Origin: Corynespora cassiicola
Taxonomy: Eukaryota; Ascomycota; Dothideomycetes; Pleosporales; Corynesporascaceae
Assembly (NCBI GenBank): GCA_022059125.1
Contig: JAEUWY010000002.1
Span: 5,394,001 to 5,458,000, forward strand
Reading direction: 5' to 3'
DNA length: 64,000 nucleotides
Shown in pieces: positions 43,231-55,938 of this stretch. A program made the translations under genes and the position numbers. The notes below the pieces were generated by a model. That model did no database searches. It was not told the origin of the DNA and saw only the letters and a program-made list of their open reading frames with translations. Position 1 is the stretch's first letter, and each line of letters starts with the position of its first letter.

Positions 43231-45564
43231 ACTAGGTTTAATTCGGCTCTACGCTAATTAGCTATAATATTTGCTTCTTTATATTTGTCTTTGTAGAAAA
43301 CTAGAGGTAAGGTACAGCGCGCACAGCCGAAGGAAAATTGCGATATTTTAGTGAACATAGAGCAACACGCGATTCTATTATGCAATTAATGTAGGCAGCT
43401 ATATAAGTTTAGTGTATCTCGAAATTAGGTAATAGCTTGTAAAATTCTCAGGTTATCTTTAGTCCTTCCATACCAGCAAACAGACTGCGATTAGGTAATT
43501 TTCCGGCCGCTTATGCATTATATTTCTATAGGTTAACTTAATAGTAAGATTGCCTAGATTCTTGAGACATCACCATACTGATATCCATTATTGCTTCTAA
43601 TCTAAATTTAGGAGGCCTAACAAGTTTATTTTAGCTACATTGCTTTGCATCCTCTCTCTTACTAAAATTTTAACAAAAAAGGGCTTTTGTTATTGCTTGC
43701 GCTTCACAATCTCTGTTAACATTTCCTTTAGATTGCCTTTCCGTTGAATTAAGACCCAAGAAATAGCCCAGGAGTCTCTGAGCGGGATAGGGAGACATTG
43801 TATACAAAGTAGGGCGGCAAATTGGCATTATCAGCGACCCTAAAGTCAACTGAAACCCAACACCGTGTTTTGAAGCGGACCAGGAGTGCACCATAGATTT
43901 CCTTCGACGACGATACCCTCTATGAGTTTCGCAAGGCTTCTGGAGCCGCCACTACGGCTATGTTGAAGCTTATTGTTTGTGACTATTCCGCAAAAGTCGA
44001 GAAAAGGAAATATCAGTAACAGAGCTCGAGTCGGAGTACCAAAGGATACTAGTGAAAAAATACATCTGTAGCTTTTGCTGGCAAAAAACCGTCGAAAGAA
44101 TGCCGCTCAAAAAGATTTGGCGCTTTACTGAATGCCTTGGAAATACCATTTCGAGAGTCATAGATCCTGGCCCCTGGCCCTCTCGATTGCTAGTGCGCCT
44201 TTGATAGATGCCCAGAGGTTGCAATCCTGCGATTGCTTTTACCAGGTCAATACCATGAGGCAGTGCACCGTCAGTGGTTCCTTCAACATGGGCCGAGCAT
44301 TGATCAAGCAAGGCGTCTTCGGATTGGGTCCGCGGTGTTTGGAGCCACGGGACGACTGGCCGGGCCAATGGCAGACGGGGGGTCTGTTTTGGCGACAGGA
44401 CGCGGTTGAGCTGCATCAACTGTGGAGCGGGCCAATTCTAAGCTGTCGGCACTTCTCTAGCAAGTGGGCTCGGAGATTCAGGCGAATTCTACGCGCATAC
44501 GGGCACACGAGCGTTATGAGCTGATCCGTGGAGACGTCGACGCTGGGCACGCCGGGCGCATTGGCTGCTGCAGATCAGGAGGGCAAGAAGGCGCCAAGTG
44601 CGGTTAGGCGGCTCTTGAGATGCTTGTGGTACTCTTGTCTCGACCCAAGGGCATCGCAGCCACATGTACAGCGGCGCATTGCCGTATACTCTCTCGATGG
44701 TTGATGCGGACCCACGCAGCGAGTGCACTGCAGGTCCAAGAGGAACCTGGGAGACCGGGAAACCAAGCGATGCTGGTCATGGAGGCTTGGCACGGCGCCT
44801 ACACTCCGAGATTCCCAGGTCAAAGCAGCAGTACCAGACTAGGTGTCTATATTGATACGTCCCGCCCACGAAATCGCATGAGATGCGGTGAAAAGGCGGC
44901 TTGGTTGCCGCTAGGCTATGGCGGTGCGCTCGGGCTGCCGAGTCCCGTCTTGAAGATTGGCCCGCAGCAACAGCACCCCGAGGGCTTTGCGAAGTGCGGG
45001 ATTGGATGCTAAATGCTCAATGGCTATGCCGCCTTGGTCGGACTGACGAGATGAAATGTGGGATTCTATGGCCCTCTCAAGTAGGGCGAGCATACTGCAT
45101 GTGCCCTACGCCACGCTGCATGGCCCGCGTGCTGCGTCTGTCCAGCGGCTGGTCCAGTCTTTGCCGTCCTGCCCTGTCCTGCCCTGTATTTCCCTGCCCC
45201 CTGCCCTCTATACCCTGCCTCGGCTTCTAGAATGCACTCCCGCCGTGCGGGAGAATTTCGGAGACGTGCTGTTTTGGTGCTTGGCGCGCCTCCAACCGCC
45301 ATTCCAAAACACCCATCTCCAATAGTCGATGCTTAGCCCTGTGCTCTACCACCGCTTCTAGATTGCTGCGGGCCACTCGACCGTTACAGATCACGAGATG
45401 CTCCTCCATGAACGTCCAAACAAGCAAATTTGCCATCCACATAAGATGGGCGGGCTTCGCCTTTGCAGCAATGATTGTCTTCCATCCCTACTGCATTCCT
45501 TCCCCCCGTTCCTTCTTCTCATTGGCTCATCGTCGTTGAGCGTCCATTCTTTCTTGCCCTCATC
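43231..45564. other. Intergenic region between block B and pectin lyase
   Basis: AT content falls gradually over 43231-43700, then is ordinary. No gene is supported; the longest frames (43970-44419 -, 44132-44524 +) overlap each other and show no domain. A short C/T-rich repeat (CCTGCCCTGTCCTGCCCTGT) lies near 45167-45190 in the pectin lyase upstream region. Confidence 0.45.
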
Positions 45565-46770
45565 ATGAAGTTCTCTCTTCTTGCGCTCGGGAGCGCTCTC
45601 TCCGTCAACGCCGCCGTCCTCGGCCAGCGCGCGTCCTACGCCGTCGTTGGCAAGCCCGAGGGCTTCGCCTCTGGAACCACGGGTGGTGGCAGCGCCGCCT
45701 GCAAGGTTCCTTCCAGCGTCTCCGAGCTCAAGACCTGGCTCACCGACAGCACCCCTCGCTGCATTGTCCTCGACAAGGAGTATAACTTCAAGGGCACCGA
45801 GGGTACTGCAAAGGAGACGGGCTGCAGGCCAGCCTCGAACAAATGCCCCGGAAACGGTGGCCAGGATGCCATCAATCACGCAGAGTGGTGCACTAACGGA
45901 AATGCTGGCGCTGGTAGCAAGAGCATTTCCGTCACCTACGACAAGGCCGGCGTGAGCGGCATCAACATGGGCTCCAACAAGTCCGTCATTGGCGTGGGCA
46001 GCAAGGGTGTTATCCGTGGAAAGGGCCTGCGCATTGCCAACGGCGCCAAAAACATTATTATCCAGAACATCCACATCACCGAGCTGAACCCTCAGTACAT
46101 CTGGGGTGGTGATGCCATCACCGTCGATGGAGCTGACCAGGTCTGGATTGGTAAGCCGCCTTGGCCCCCCCATTGAACTGCCTCGACTAACGAGTCAGAC
46201 CACTGCAAGTTCTCCCTGATCGGCCGCCAAATGTTTGTCGCCGGAAACGGCGCCTCCAACCGCCTCACCCTGTCCAACAACGAGTTTGACGGCCAGACCA
46301 GCTGGTCTGCCACCTGCGATGGCCGCCACTACTGGGCCATCTACCTCACCGGCTCGTCCGACCTCGTCACCATGAAGAACAACTACATCCACCACACCAG
46401 CGGCCGCAGCCCGAAGATTGGCGGAAACTCGCTTGTCCATGCTGTCAACAACTACTGGTACTCCAACTCGGGCCACGCCTTTGACAACGGCCAGGGCGGC
46501 AAGGTCGTCGCCGAGGGCAACGTTTTCCAGAATGTGGCCACTCCTCTCCTCGAGAACAAGGGCAGCTTCTTTGGCTCGCCCTCCACTAGTGCCAATGCTG
46601 TCTGCAGCGCTAACTTGGGCCGCACTTGCCAAATGAACTCCTTCGGCTCTAGCGGATCTCTGGGTGGATCTGATACCAACTTCTTGTCCAACTTCAAGGG
46701 CAAGTCGATTGCCTCGGCCTCTACTGCCAGCTCCAACATTGCTTCCAAGGCCGGTGTTGGCAAGATCTAA
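45565..46770 (+). CDS. Secreted pectin lyase, polysaccharide lyase family 1
   Basis: Exons 45565-46150 and 46199-46770 (48-bp intron splitting the Asp of WIDHC); 385 aa. The signal peptide is about residues 1-16. Pectin lyase features: [68 protein letters not shown] and HHTSGRSPK, plus conserved Cys pairs. Such enzymes cleave methyl-esterified galacturonan by beta-elimination without calcium. The in-frame ATG at 45475 was rejected because the signal peptide starts at 45565. GC-rich third positions contrast with the nearby AT blocks, so this gene has escaped RIP. With the PL1 enzyme at 11304-12319 it gives the organism two pectin-degrading activities in one window. Confidence 0.93.
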
Positions 46771-47656
46771 GTGTCTTTGTCTAGCTGGACATTTTTGTGA
46801 ACGAGTATGCCTGTGGAGCCGCTTCTTGTACATTCATCTATCCATTTTTTGTACATACACTACCTTCTTTGCAATAGATAATTCAATCTGTTAAATACTC
46901 AAGTATTCAGCTGTCGTGATCCGTAAACTTTCTGCTCTAGCTGTAATACAAAGACTGTTTTAACAGGGAGTGACTAATTAAAGCACTCTGAAACATCATC
47001 ACGAATATTTCAGAAAGCCAATAAACCACTTTAGCGTCTGGCCAGGGCTTTGAGCTGACCTTTTTTTCATGTACCACCTAGGATGCTATTTTTAGCAGCT
47101 AAAATCTTTACGTGTCTAACTTTAACGTTTTCCCTATGGCAAGTAGTTTGTCACTGCTTTCATAAATTTTCAACTCTGAAAGTGTTTTCAAAAATGTTTG
47201 CTACGTTATTCCAAATGTGATCTAATTTGCGACTATTTGCTTCTATCTCTATGGGGATTGGAAGAATCCCATGTTGGTCGTAATTGTTAGTCGTCTCCCA
47301 TGTAATTGGATTACAAACAGGACACTTGCAGTGAGATCTTCAGAGGAGACACTCAAGGGTTTTCTGGCAAAGGGGTAGTAAGTAAAGCATCTAACACCCC
47401 CCTAGCTCCCCAATAAATAGTCCAAACCATCTCATTAGGTGACGGAGACAATAGAGTAGGTGTCTCATCCCACAGGCTTCCACTCATAAACTCCACTTTG
47501 GCTCATGATTTTAGACTGATTGTACTACCCTATCAAACCAGGAAGCACGCCACAACTATGCTGTTCATGTAAGAACAAATAAGAGGGCATCTCAACATCG
47601 AACAACAGAAAACAACTCATTGACTCATATTCCGAGTACTTTAGCCTATTTTACTG
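46771..47656. other. Intergenic region, 0.9 kb
   Basis: Pectin lyase 3' region followed by AT-leaning unique DNA; no feature recognised. Confidence 0.4.
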
Positions 47657-47714
47657 TCATGGCTTTCTGGCCACACACAACACACTTACAGGTCCCAATA
47701 TCGAGCGACGTGTC

Positions 47715-48846
47715 ATGAAGCCTTGTGATACCAAGGATGATTCCGAAATCGGAGGTTCAGAGTCCGATGGAGCATTCCATGACTTCATGAAAGAAGCAGG
47801 TGAAGATACTTGGATGAAATACCGGTACAGGGGCGAGAAGCTGTTGCAGGGCATGCTTGGGACTGCAGCTCAAACAGCTCAAAGTATCTGGCAGGGCGAT
47901 CTGCGACGTAAGTCTAAACAAACAATAGTGTGCGCAGAAACTGACTGAGCGCATAGAGAATCTGAAAAGGTGGTATTGGTTCCATGCCACGCCATCCGAT
48001 GACGCCGAGTGCGACTTCTCAGTAGAAGATCGCAAATTCACGTCTACCTTTAAAGAGCTCCAAATCGATACCCGCCCGGCATCTAGGGGGGGGGGGGCTG
48101 AACCAATACCACGAAGTTCTACACCAAGATGACAATAAGAAAGACAACCAGGGTATTGTGCCATGCCATCGACAAAAATACAGTGTTGATGGAAAAGAAT
48201 ACCACGTAAGTCGGTTGGAACATCTCTCCCTCTGCGAGGTATTTTGACTCGAACAGGCCACTGGAGCATACTACAAGTTTGGGATCAACCAGTCAGACGG
48301 AGGTTTGTGCGCCACATGTCGTTTCAAGGTTTTACTTACTATATCTTAGTCATATTCGCCCTATACCTCTACAATCCGCGCACCTCCATAGAGGAAGACG
48401 CTTTGATTAGCAACAAAACAGAGCCTCCTAAACTTCATTTCTTCTCAGACATCCTTTGGGGCTGCTGGTCCCACGATGAGAAGAAGGTGAAAAATATACG
48501 CTACTTTATTCAGTTGAGCATTACCAACACGGAGACGCTCTCCCTGATCTCAAGAGCATTGAAGATTACTAACCAGCAAAATGACCATTGGCCTGGAGTG
48601 CATTTTCTCACCAGCACACCGGAGGGCGCGGGGCTATTAGGTACCTTAGCCTCACATGAATGAAATTTCTGTGTTCTAACTCATCATCAGCTTCCCCCCA
48701 ACGGCGCATCATTTGCCTACTTCCTCATGCAGCACAAGACAGACCTCGGCCCCAAGATGATCATCAAAATCACTGTTTTTCTGGCTGGAAAAGGGGGCGA
48801 TGAGATTAACTTGGTATTTCACGTACATGATGCGCCTCAGTTGTAG
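47715..48846 (+). pseudogene. Unknown fungal gene with two homopolymer frameshifts
   Basis: Five exons are visible: 47715-47907, 47957-48205, 48257-48302, 48350-48640, 48691-48846, all with good GT..AG introns of 47-51 bp. The product would be about 310 aa (SIWQGDLRQNLKRWYWFHA; then NQYHEVLHQDDN; then FFSDILWGCWSHDEKK; then NGASFAYFLMQHK). Two +1 shifts break it: a run of 12 G at 48085-48096, where 11 would keep frame, and a run of 6 C near 48694-48699, where 5 would. Both shift by one base, so one cause (assembly error or real slippage) is likely. A further 5' frame (47657-47716, beginning MAFWPHTTHLQ) ends in TGA 14 codons before a resumed frame and may be the true start with another defect. 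No family function is recognised. Confidence 0.6.
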
Positions 48847-51022
48847 TATAGGTCGGTCGATATGGTCTCGAACAATGTTATCGGAGCCCACAACAATGAT
48901 GTTTCTCTTCGGTGCAGGTGTGATGAAGTTATGTCATTAAAACTACGACACCTATGCAAGATGGGGCATATTATTGATTATAGAAGTATGTTTTTTCTTC
49001 TAATTAATGCCTGTTTTTACTTTTTTTTCCCTTTCCTCTACATGTTTCTTTATATACATTAACCCACAGGCTACACGCTTTTAATATTAGGCAGGTCCTA
49101 ACTATACCTACTTTGCCTTTTCCCTCTTTATATCAATTTTAATTTAGGCAAAGAAATATAAGACTACACCTACTCATAATGTCGAATTCCTAGTTTTATA
49201 TATTATCCATTAACCCACTTGGATATAATTTGCCCTGATTACAAAACCTATTCTAGATACAGACGGTATAATTGCATTGGAAACAGCGCACACGTAAAAA
49301 ACGGGCAGTGACGCATTGCTTCAACAGCTGGCATGCGCAATAGCACCGAGCGTACTACGCATTCTTGGGAGCGCGCGGGCAATCTCGGCTGATTAAGCGC
49401 CACCAAGATCTCAGGGTTCATAAACAAACATCATAACTCTTCGAACCTCAAAACCAAATACCTTTGGTCCAGAATAAGAAATACTCAGCAAAGGCATCGC
49501 TGTGTCTCAAGAAGTATATGCGCATAATTTCCCCTCCCGCTTTCACAACTTATTGGGATTTAATTCTCCTAATTATTATTGCTTCTGCTGTAAAATTCGG
49601 CCCCTAAGAAATGTGCCCACGTAAAAATCTGGCTGACATCTGAGCTGCTACTAGATCTTGCACCGTCTCGAGGCCTATCTAAATAAAATTTTCAAGTCCT
49701 CAAAGCACTCATAATAGGAATAACACCTGTAGCAGGTGCTCTCGTTTTCCTCATCGCACTTCGCAATGACTCAAAAACCGATCTGCTCCTCACCCATCAG
49801 AACATGATCTGATCAATACGCCCTCATCGCTCAACAAGGTACTATTATCAGATTATCATACTCCACGGGCATTTCGTGCAAAGACAAAAGAGCTGCGTAT
49901 CAAATGCATGAAAAGAAGGAAAGGAAAGAGGGAGAGGGGCAAAATCGGCACCGGCAAGCAAATATCGAACCACGGCACGTAAAAGCCGTCTGTGCGCAGC
50001 CTCCTGACGGAGTAGCATCATTTTCCGGCCTGTTTACCGCTAGGCAAGCGAACTTCCTGTTCTTCTGGCCATGCGACTGTGCTTTCGGCCCTTCCAGGTC
50101 ACCTACACAGACTATCACGGACAAAGACCCGGGCGTAGGGCGCGATTCGTCAACAGATCACGTGCTCTCACACACCACCAGAGCTCCCACGTATCCTCGG
50201 TTTTACGTCCATCAGCGGCTTCCAGCGGCACTTGAGACACCCAACGATACTTTTGGATCTCAGTCAATTATGAATCCCACTGCTGCACCAAGCTGTGGCT
50301 TCGGTCATATACCGTAAGAGGCGGTTGCAGTATCAAATGCTCACCTGCGCCTCGCAATGTGCTGATAGCTGATCCTGCGAGAGATGCCCTCCACCAGTAG
50401 GAGGGGACCAGACGACGCAATCGACATTTTCATTATCACTTAGCGTATGCAACAGAAAACGTGGGCTCGACGTAAACCTAGCTGCTCCCCGCCATCAGGC
50501 AAAAAGCCAAGCTTGTGCAGCCTTGGAGGCACAAAGTTTGATCCCCGCTCCGCTCCGCCCCAGAGTGTTCGACCGCAAGCGACCCAGTCAAATTTCAAGA
50601 AAAATGGCGGAGGGACGTTATCAAGTATGGGCTTCGTCTGGCCAAGTGGTCTGTGAGGAGAGTGCCCGACCCTGAGTGGTATGGAAGAAAACGCCAAGCA
50701 GATCCCAGCCGGAACTCGGAACACTGTGGTGGTCTCCTGCCCCTAGGGTGATAATTGCCAACTTTGCCAAACAATCCTTCAGCAGGGGTTTCGATCCAAA
50801 AAAATGGGTCGAGATACCGGGCAGCTGGGCATGGGGTTGATGTTGCATTGAAGATAACGAACCGCCACCGTGGTCGACCTCTGAGTATAAGATGTGCGGT
50901 CGCCAGCCCGCTGGGAGCTGTTTTGGCCTCACGCAAAATTGATTGATCGAGACCTGCTTTCCTCGCTCGCATCACATCGACTCCATTCCTTGTTAAGAGC
51001 CGACCGATCTCCATTGCCTGTC
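48847..51022. other. Intergenic region upstream of the symporter
   Basis: About 2.2 kb, no gene supported. Contains one perfect iron-GATA motif (49845-49853) and a near match (ATCTGATCA, 49807-49815) 38 bp away. Confidence 0.45.
49845..49853 (-). promoter_or_regulatory. Lone iron-GATA motif ATCTGATAA
   Basis: Perfect minus-strand match, 1.17 kb upstream of the symporter ATG. Alone and distant, so its function is doubtful. Confidence 0.3.
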
Positions 51023-52588
51023 ATGGCTGAAAAAGACATTAAGGGCGTGGAGCCAACCACTCTTCCCAGCCCCGATTTCAAGGGGGGGGAAAAGATTCGC
51101 GAAGGATCTCCCATCAGCGACCCTGCTCTTTCTCCACAGTCGAGCGTTGAGGAAGGTGAGGAGAGGCGCAAAACTTTTTGGGAGCGTGTCAAGGAGCCAG
51201 GATCGGTCTGGCAGATTCTCATTGCCGCTATCTTAGCCATTGGCATCGGTATGGCCGTGACCTCCACAGTGGATGAGGTGCCAGATGCTTGCGTTGTTCT
51301 GCTTCAAATTCCGGGTGACCTCTGGTTGCGCGCTTTGAAGTGTGTGGGTACGTACACTTCACCTCCAGCCGTTTGCGGCCTTGCCCCCGGCCTGGCGCAA
51401 CTCGACTGACTCGCTACAGTAATGCCAATGATTATCTGCGCCATGATCCTTGCTGTCCAGCGCCTGCGCGAAATGACTGGTCGTGCCGGACCCCTAGCCA
51501 AGTGGACCATTGGATACTACATCATCACGACCTTTATTGCCATTTTCCAGTCCTGCCTTCTCGTCGGACTCGTCTGGTCTAAGCTCATGCCCGTAGTCGA
51601 TGATGATATGCTTCAAGTCACGGATGAGGACGATCAGGATATGATTGATGAGCGCGCGAAAACCCAGATCCATGATGTGGTATTGGACATGTTTCAGTCG
51701 CTTGTTCCTGACAACCTTGTTGGTGCCATTGCCGACAATGCACTACTTTCGATTCTCGTCGCATCGGTCGTCATCGGATACTGCATCAAACCCAACTCGA
51801 ATTCTTCCATAATTCGTGGAGTGAAGGAGGTCGAGGTCATCATCACCAAGATCATCACTATTTTGATCTACCTTGCCCCAATCGGTGTCTTCTTTTTGAT
51901 CCTCCCGAATCTCTTCCGCCTTGACCTTGAGCAGGTTGGAATGAATCTTGGTATTCTGATTGGAGGAACTCTGACTATGATGTTTATCCATCTGTTCATT
52001 GTTATCCCCATCATCTTCTTCTCCTTCACCCGCCAGAACCCATACACTTTCTGGCTCAAGAATTCGCCGGCCTGGATCACTGCTTGGGGTACCGCTTCCT
52101 CTGCAGCCACCCTTCCGGTCACTATGCGCTGCGTTCTCGCTCGAGGTGTGCCAAAGACGGTTGCCAAATTCGCTATTCCACTTGGTTGCTTGATCAACAT
52201 GGATGGTACAGCCATCTACTTCCCGATTTGCGTGGTTTTCCTTGCAGCCACCCAGGGCATCGTACTGAATGGCGCCGACTACACTGTTGTTGCCCTCCTT
52301 TCGACTCTTGCGTCCATCGGCACGACCCCCATTCCTTCGTCTTCTCTTGTCCTTACAGTCATGATTGCGCAAAGCATCAACGTCCCCATCACTGGCATGT
52401 ACGCCGTGGTTGTTGCCATTGATTGGTTCCTGGATCGCTTCCGAACTGCGGTCAATGTCTCGGGTGATTTATTTGCGGCAGTGGTAGTTACCAAGATGAC
52501 TGGGATCAAGGATAGCGATGACGACAATCTCGACTACGAAGAGGAGATGCGCCAGCAGTCTGTTCCCAATGCTGTTGACCGCGTTTGA
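51023..52588 (+). CDS. SLC1-type dicarboxylate/amino-acid:cation symporter
   Basis: Exons 51023-51347 and 51420-52588 (72-bp intron); 497 aa. A cytoplasmic acidic N-terminus of about 55 residues precedes the membrane domain. Family motifs: TASSAATLPVTMRC (hairpin 1), NMDGTAIYFP (helix 7, sodium/substrate site), SIGTTPIPSSSLVL (hairpin 2), and DWFLDRFRTAVNVSGD (helix 8), with the Arg that selects acidic substrates over neutral ones. Members couple uptake of glutamate, aspartate or C4 dicarboxylates to Na+ or H+. Substrate and coupling ion in this fungus are inferred. The next gene, a Zn2Cys6 regulator on the opposite strand, converges on it; their 3' ends are 613 bp apart. Confidence 0.93.
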
Positions 52589-53201
52589 TGCCATTTTGGA
52601 TCCTCTTGCTTGTAGACTCGTGTAGCATAGTCCCTGTTAGGAATTAACCCTTTACTGTATGGTTTTGCATGTTAATCTGTTTGTACCCAAAGTAAAACTA
52701 CTTTTAGCCCCCAATCATATAGCGTACAGTTGCTTACCTATTCCAACGCCAGAGTACAGGCGCCCTTCTCGTTAATCCAATTATTACTATTCGTAACTCC
52801 GCTCGGTCCAATTTTCTCGCGTGTTACTCCATATTTCAAGAGTGTTAGCGGTGAGCACTGACCATCTGGCGCCATTACGTCGGTGACGGCAGGGCACGAT
52901 CATTAACGGCAGTCTGCATCAAGCCCCACTGGCCGAGCGAGGGAAGATTTCAAAACAACTTTTGAAGGATTATATGGAGGACTATATGGATAAACGCGGG
53001 CATCTTAGGAAACAATAAATAGCCCAAATCTGGACCCTTTACCCTACAACACAAAAAAAATCAGAATCTACATACAATGTTCTTAAGACCTAGTGCGATG
53101 TTTACCTCTAAACTTAGCGAAAATCATTCTATTAACTTCGGAGATATATAAATTTTATAGCCCTGCGCCCCTTCCTTTTTTTCTTATAAAAGGAACTCTG
53201 C
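52589..53201. other. Convergent 3' intergenic region
   Basis: Between the stop codons of two convergent genes. T-rich and A-rich stretches probably serve as polyadenylation signals. No gene. Confidence 0.45.
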
Positions 53202-55577
53202 TTAAAGTCCTGTGCTGTTTCCACCAAAACCCATACCCTCATAGCTCTCCGGTCCCCATATACCCAAGTCGAGTATCTGGTCCATGTCAAAATCAGGGCT
53301 TTGCATGGCAGCAAATGGATTGCTGGATCTAATGCTTCCGCTGTTGAGCATGCCCATGCCCATATTCATATCTAGTCCCATGTCTCCCATACCATGCTGC
53401 GTAAAATCGTCATTGACTTCAAATGAATGATTCAGAAATAAACTCGAAGACTCAGCTTCATTGTTACTGGACCCGTTTGTAGTATCCGGTGTTGGAATGT
53501 TCGTTGGTGTTGGCTGCGGGGCATTCTTCGGGTTGATTTTGCGACAGTACCACTTACGAGTCAAATCCATAATCATCCTCATAGCCCACCAAAAATCTGG
53601 GTGAGACTGATTTTTCCGATCGTACGTCGATAGTTCTTGCATACGATAGCACAATGACTCAAGATAAAGATCCAGCCTGACTCGATCCTGTGCCCCTTTC
53701 ACGTCCCACTGTAGGGCAGAATGTGCTTCGCTTGGTATACATAGGCGTGCGGTTGTCATGACTACTGTGGGTAGACGCATCCATTCCGAAAAAGAGATCC
53801 AATGGTATTGCGTGACAGGAAATGAGAGAAGAGAATCCAGAAAACTTTTTGCAGCCTCAAGAGTTGATAGTAAGGAATTGAGCTGAGTGTTGCTAGCATT
53901 TCCAGCGCCATTGGAAGAAGTTGCTGGACGGAGTGCAACACTATGAAGCTGGAGCTCGGTAAATGAACTGGAAAGATCGAGAGCTGCTTGTCGTCAGTGA
54001 CCGACAATTCTAGGATTAATTAGGACAGACTTCGTTGATATTCTTCACTGTGGCTTGAGCGCTTCCATTCCTCGAGCTGATTTACCATGAACCTCAGATT
54101 CATGGAGATTCGAGGGTCTCCAATAGGCAAATCAACTTCCTCGCCATAGTAAAACGTATCGTGTATTTGATCATCTAGACGCCTCAACGAAATGAGCTCA
54201 CTGATGACTTTATCTCCTGCATATTCGCAAGTCAGTTTCAAATCTCGGGCGCATTCTGCCATGTAATCGTTAAACTTCAGCAAGTTTGGCTTCTGAAGCC
54301 CGCCTGCTATCCTGAAGCTTGTCAGTAGAGACAATGACTATACGACAATCCTCCGTACATGGATGAAAGATAATAGCAGCCCAGAAGTGTTCTTTGTCGT
54401 TCTCTTTGATCCTCAGGCAAGAGGGGGCTAGGCTTTGGTATGCCTGGAAAGTCTATCAAAGTCCGCTTGGTCTTTTGGTGGAGGCCAAGATCTAGTGCTA
54501 GACCAATCGCGACTTGCTGCAAAAAGAAAATTTGCTGGGTTTTGTGACTGAATACAAAGTGGTACCTACAATTATAAGTTATATCTTTTGGATTGAAAGA
54601 ATGACTTACCACGAGAGATATACGATGATACCCTGCAACAGAGGCAGCGTCCTCCGTGGGCGAACTAGGGTGCGGTTGGCGAGCTCATTCCTGTATATTT
54701 CGTCGAGTAACATTTGACGATTGTGATCTCTCCAAGATGACACTGTTATTATGGCCAAAAAAAGCATGGGTTTTGCTGCATGCAAATCATGTGCACTCAG
54801 CATCTGTGAAAGTGGAACAAAAGGAAACGACGCCGACATAGAGCAGAAATCGCTCAACAGTACGTCTGCTTCTCCACTAGTTAAAAGTTGCCGAACAGTT
54901 GCATGATCGATGGGGGGCTCTGATTTGTTGGTGGAATGGAAAAGAGTATCTGGCGGGCGCGTTGAGTTTGGATCATCACCAAAGCTGTGGATTTCTCGCA
55001 ATTTGGTCAAGAACTGTTGGTTAGTATCCACATCCCCTTCATTAGGTTCAGCAGATGGCTCATAATCCACCGTTTCCTCTTGGGTGAATGATGATGGGAA
55101 GGGTAGCCAGCTTCCTGGCGCTAGGGGTCTTGAGCTTGAGGTTGGATTCGGTCTGGGCGCTCGTTCGGCAGCTGGCTCGACGGGAGCATTGGCTACATAG
55201 GCCTTGTTGGATTCTGAATTAACCAAGCTAGCCACCAGTCCATCGATCTTCTGCTCAACCTGCGATATGCGGCTTGGTACGCGTCAACGTGGAATCGTGC
55301 GGCTCAAGGCAGGGATGACGCACGACGGACCGCGATGTTTGCGGACCTTCCGAGGTGCTTCTGCCCAAACACACTCTCGCTTAGTCTTCAGACACCTACC
55401 AGGTCTTAGTAAAGAACTTGAATGAATATCGTGTTGTCAGAGGACGTACCTTTGACACGTGCCAGGTTGCTCTTCGCTAAGATAGCATCGCGTTTTCAGA
55501 CTGCGGCAACGCTGGCACGCTTGAACGGCACGCTGGGCCGCAGTCTTGCCACCACCGGATTGTTCAACCTCTTCCAT
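53202..55577 (-). CDS. Zn(II)2Cys6 transcription factor
   Basis: Six exons: 55450-55577, 55324-55395, 54610-55272, 54359-54565, 54031-54311, 53202-53983; 710 aa. The DNA-binding cluster is CQRCRSLKTRC...CQRCLKTKREC (Cys 21, 24, 31, 41, 44, 51: Cx2Cx6Cx9Cx2Cx6C), split by the first intron. A basic linker and short coiled-coil (SRISQVEQKIDGLVASL) follow. The middle carries the fungal-specific regulatory region (QVAIGLALDLGLHQKT, LLGCYYLSS). The C-terminus is Met/Asp/Gly-rich and may be an activation domain. The 51-bp second intron is a multiple of three and hides a TGA, so ignoring it would wrongly suggest a stop. The target genes are unknown; proximity to the symporter is suggestive only. Confidence 0.9.
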
Positions 55578-55938
55578 CCCGAAGCGAAGAAATCACCGTT
55601 CAGAGCGATGTGTTGAAGAGCTGAAGCTTGATCTGGCGGGTCGGAAGACAGCGTGAGATCCGATCCGCGATGATGACTAAGCAGCGCTAGCCGCAGTCAG
55701 CAATCGTTTCAGGAAGATTTTCAGGTGCCTCCAGGGCTTGCCGCGTTTTTCCTGTAAGAACAGTTCAGTGATCAACCACATATATTAATAAAACGCAAAT
55801 CAACTTAGAAAACATGTAGTTATTATATTAGGTGGGTACCTAGGTAAGTTACTCAAGTCCGCGATCACGTGTTGTTCGCTCAAAGGATGGAACATTCTAA
55901 AAAAAGTGAAATAAAATACTTCCGCTTTTTTGCTTTTA
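55578..55938. promoter_or_regulatory. Promoter region of the Zn2Cys6 factor gene
   Basis: Between the TF start and AT block C. Contains a GGGTACCTAGGTAAG motif near 55834 and a CACGTG near 55866. TF transcription probably starts here, within 0.4 kb of heavily RIP-mutated DNA. Confidence 0.4.

Noticed and set aside
43970..44524. Overlapping frames of 149 (-) and 130 (+) codons
   Set aside because: Neither shows a domain, and they overlap on opposite strands.
45391..46833. Two long minus-strand frames (45391-46173 and 46195-46833)
   Set aside because: Antisense to the pectin lyase exons; no start context or domain.
55273..55323. Apparent TGA stop in the Zn2Cys6 factor gene
   Set aside because: A 51-bp GTGCGT..CAAG intron with a TTGAC branch signal removes it and joins the basic linker to the coiled coil in frame.
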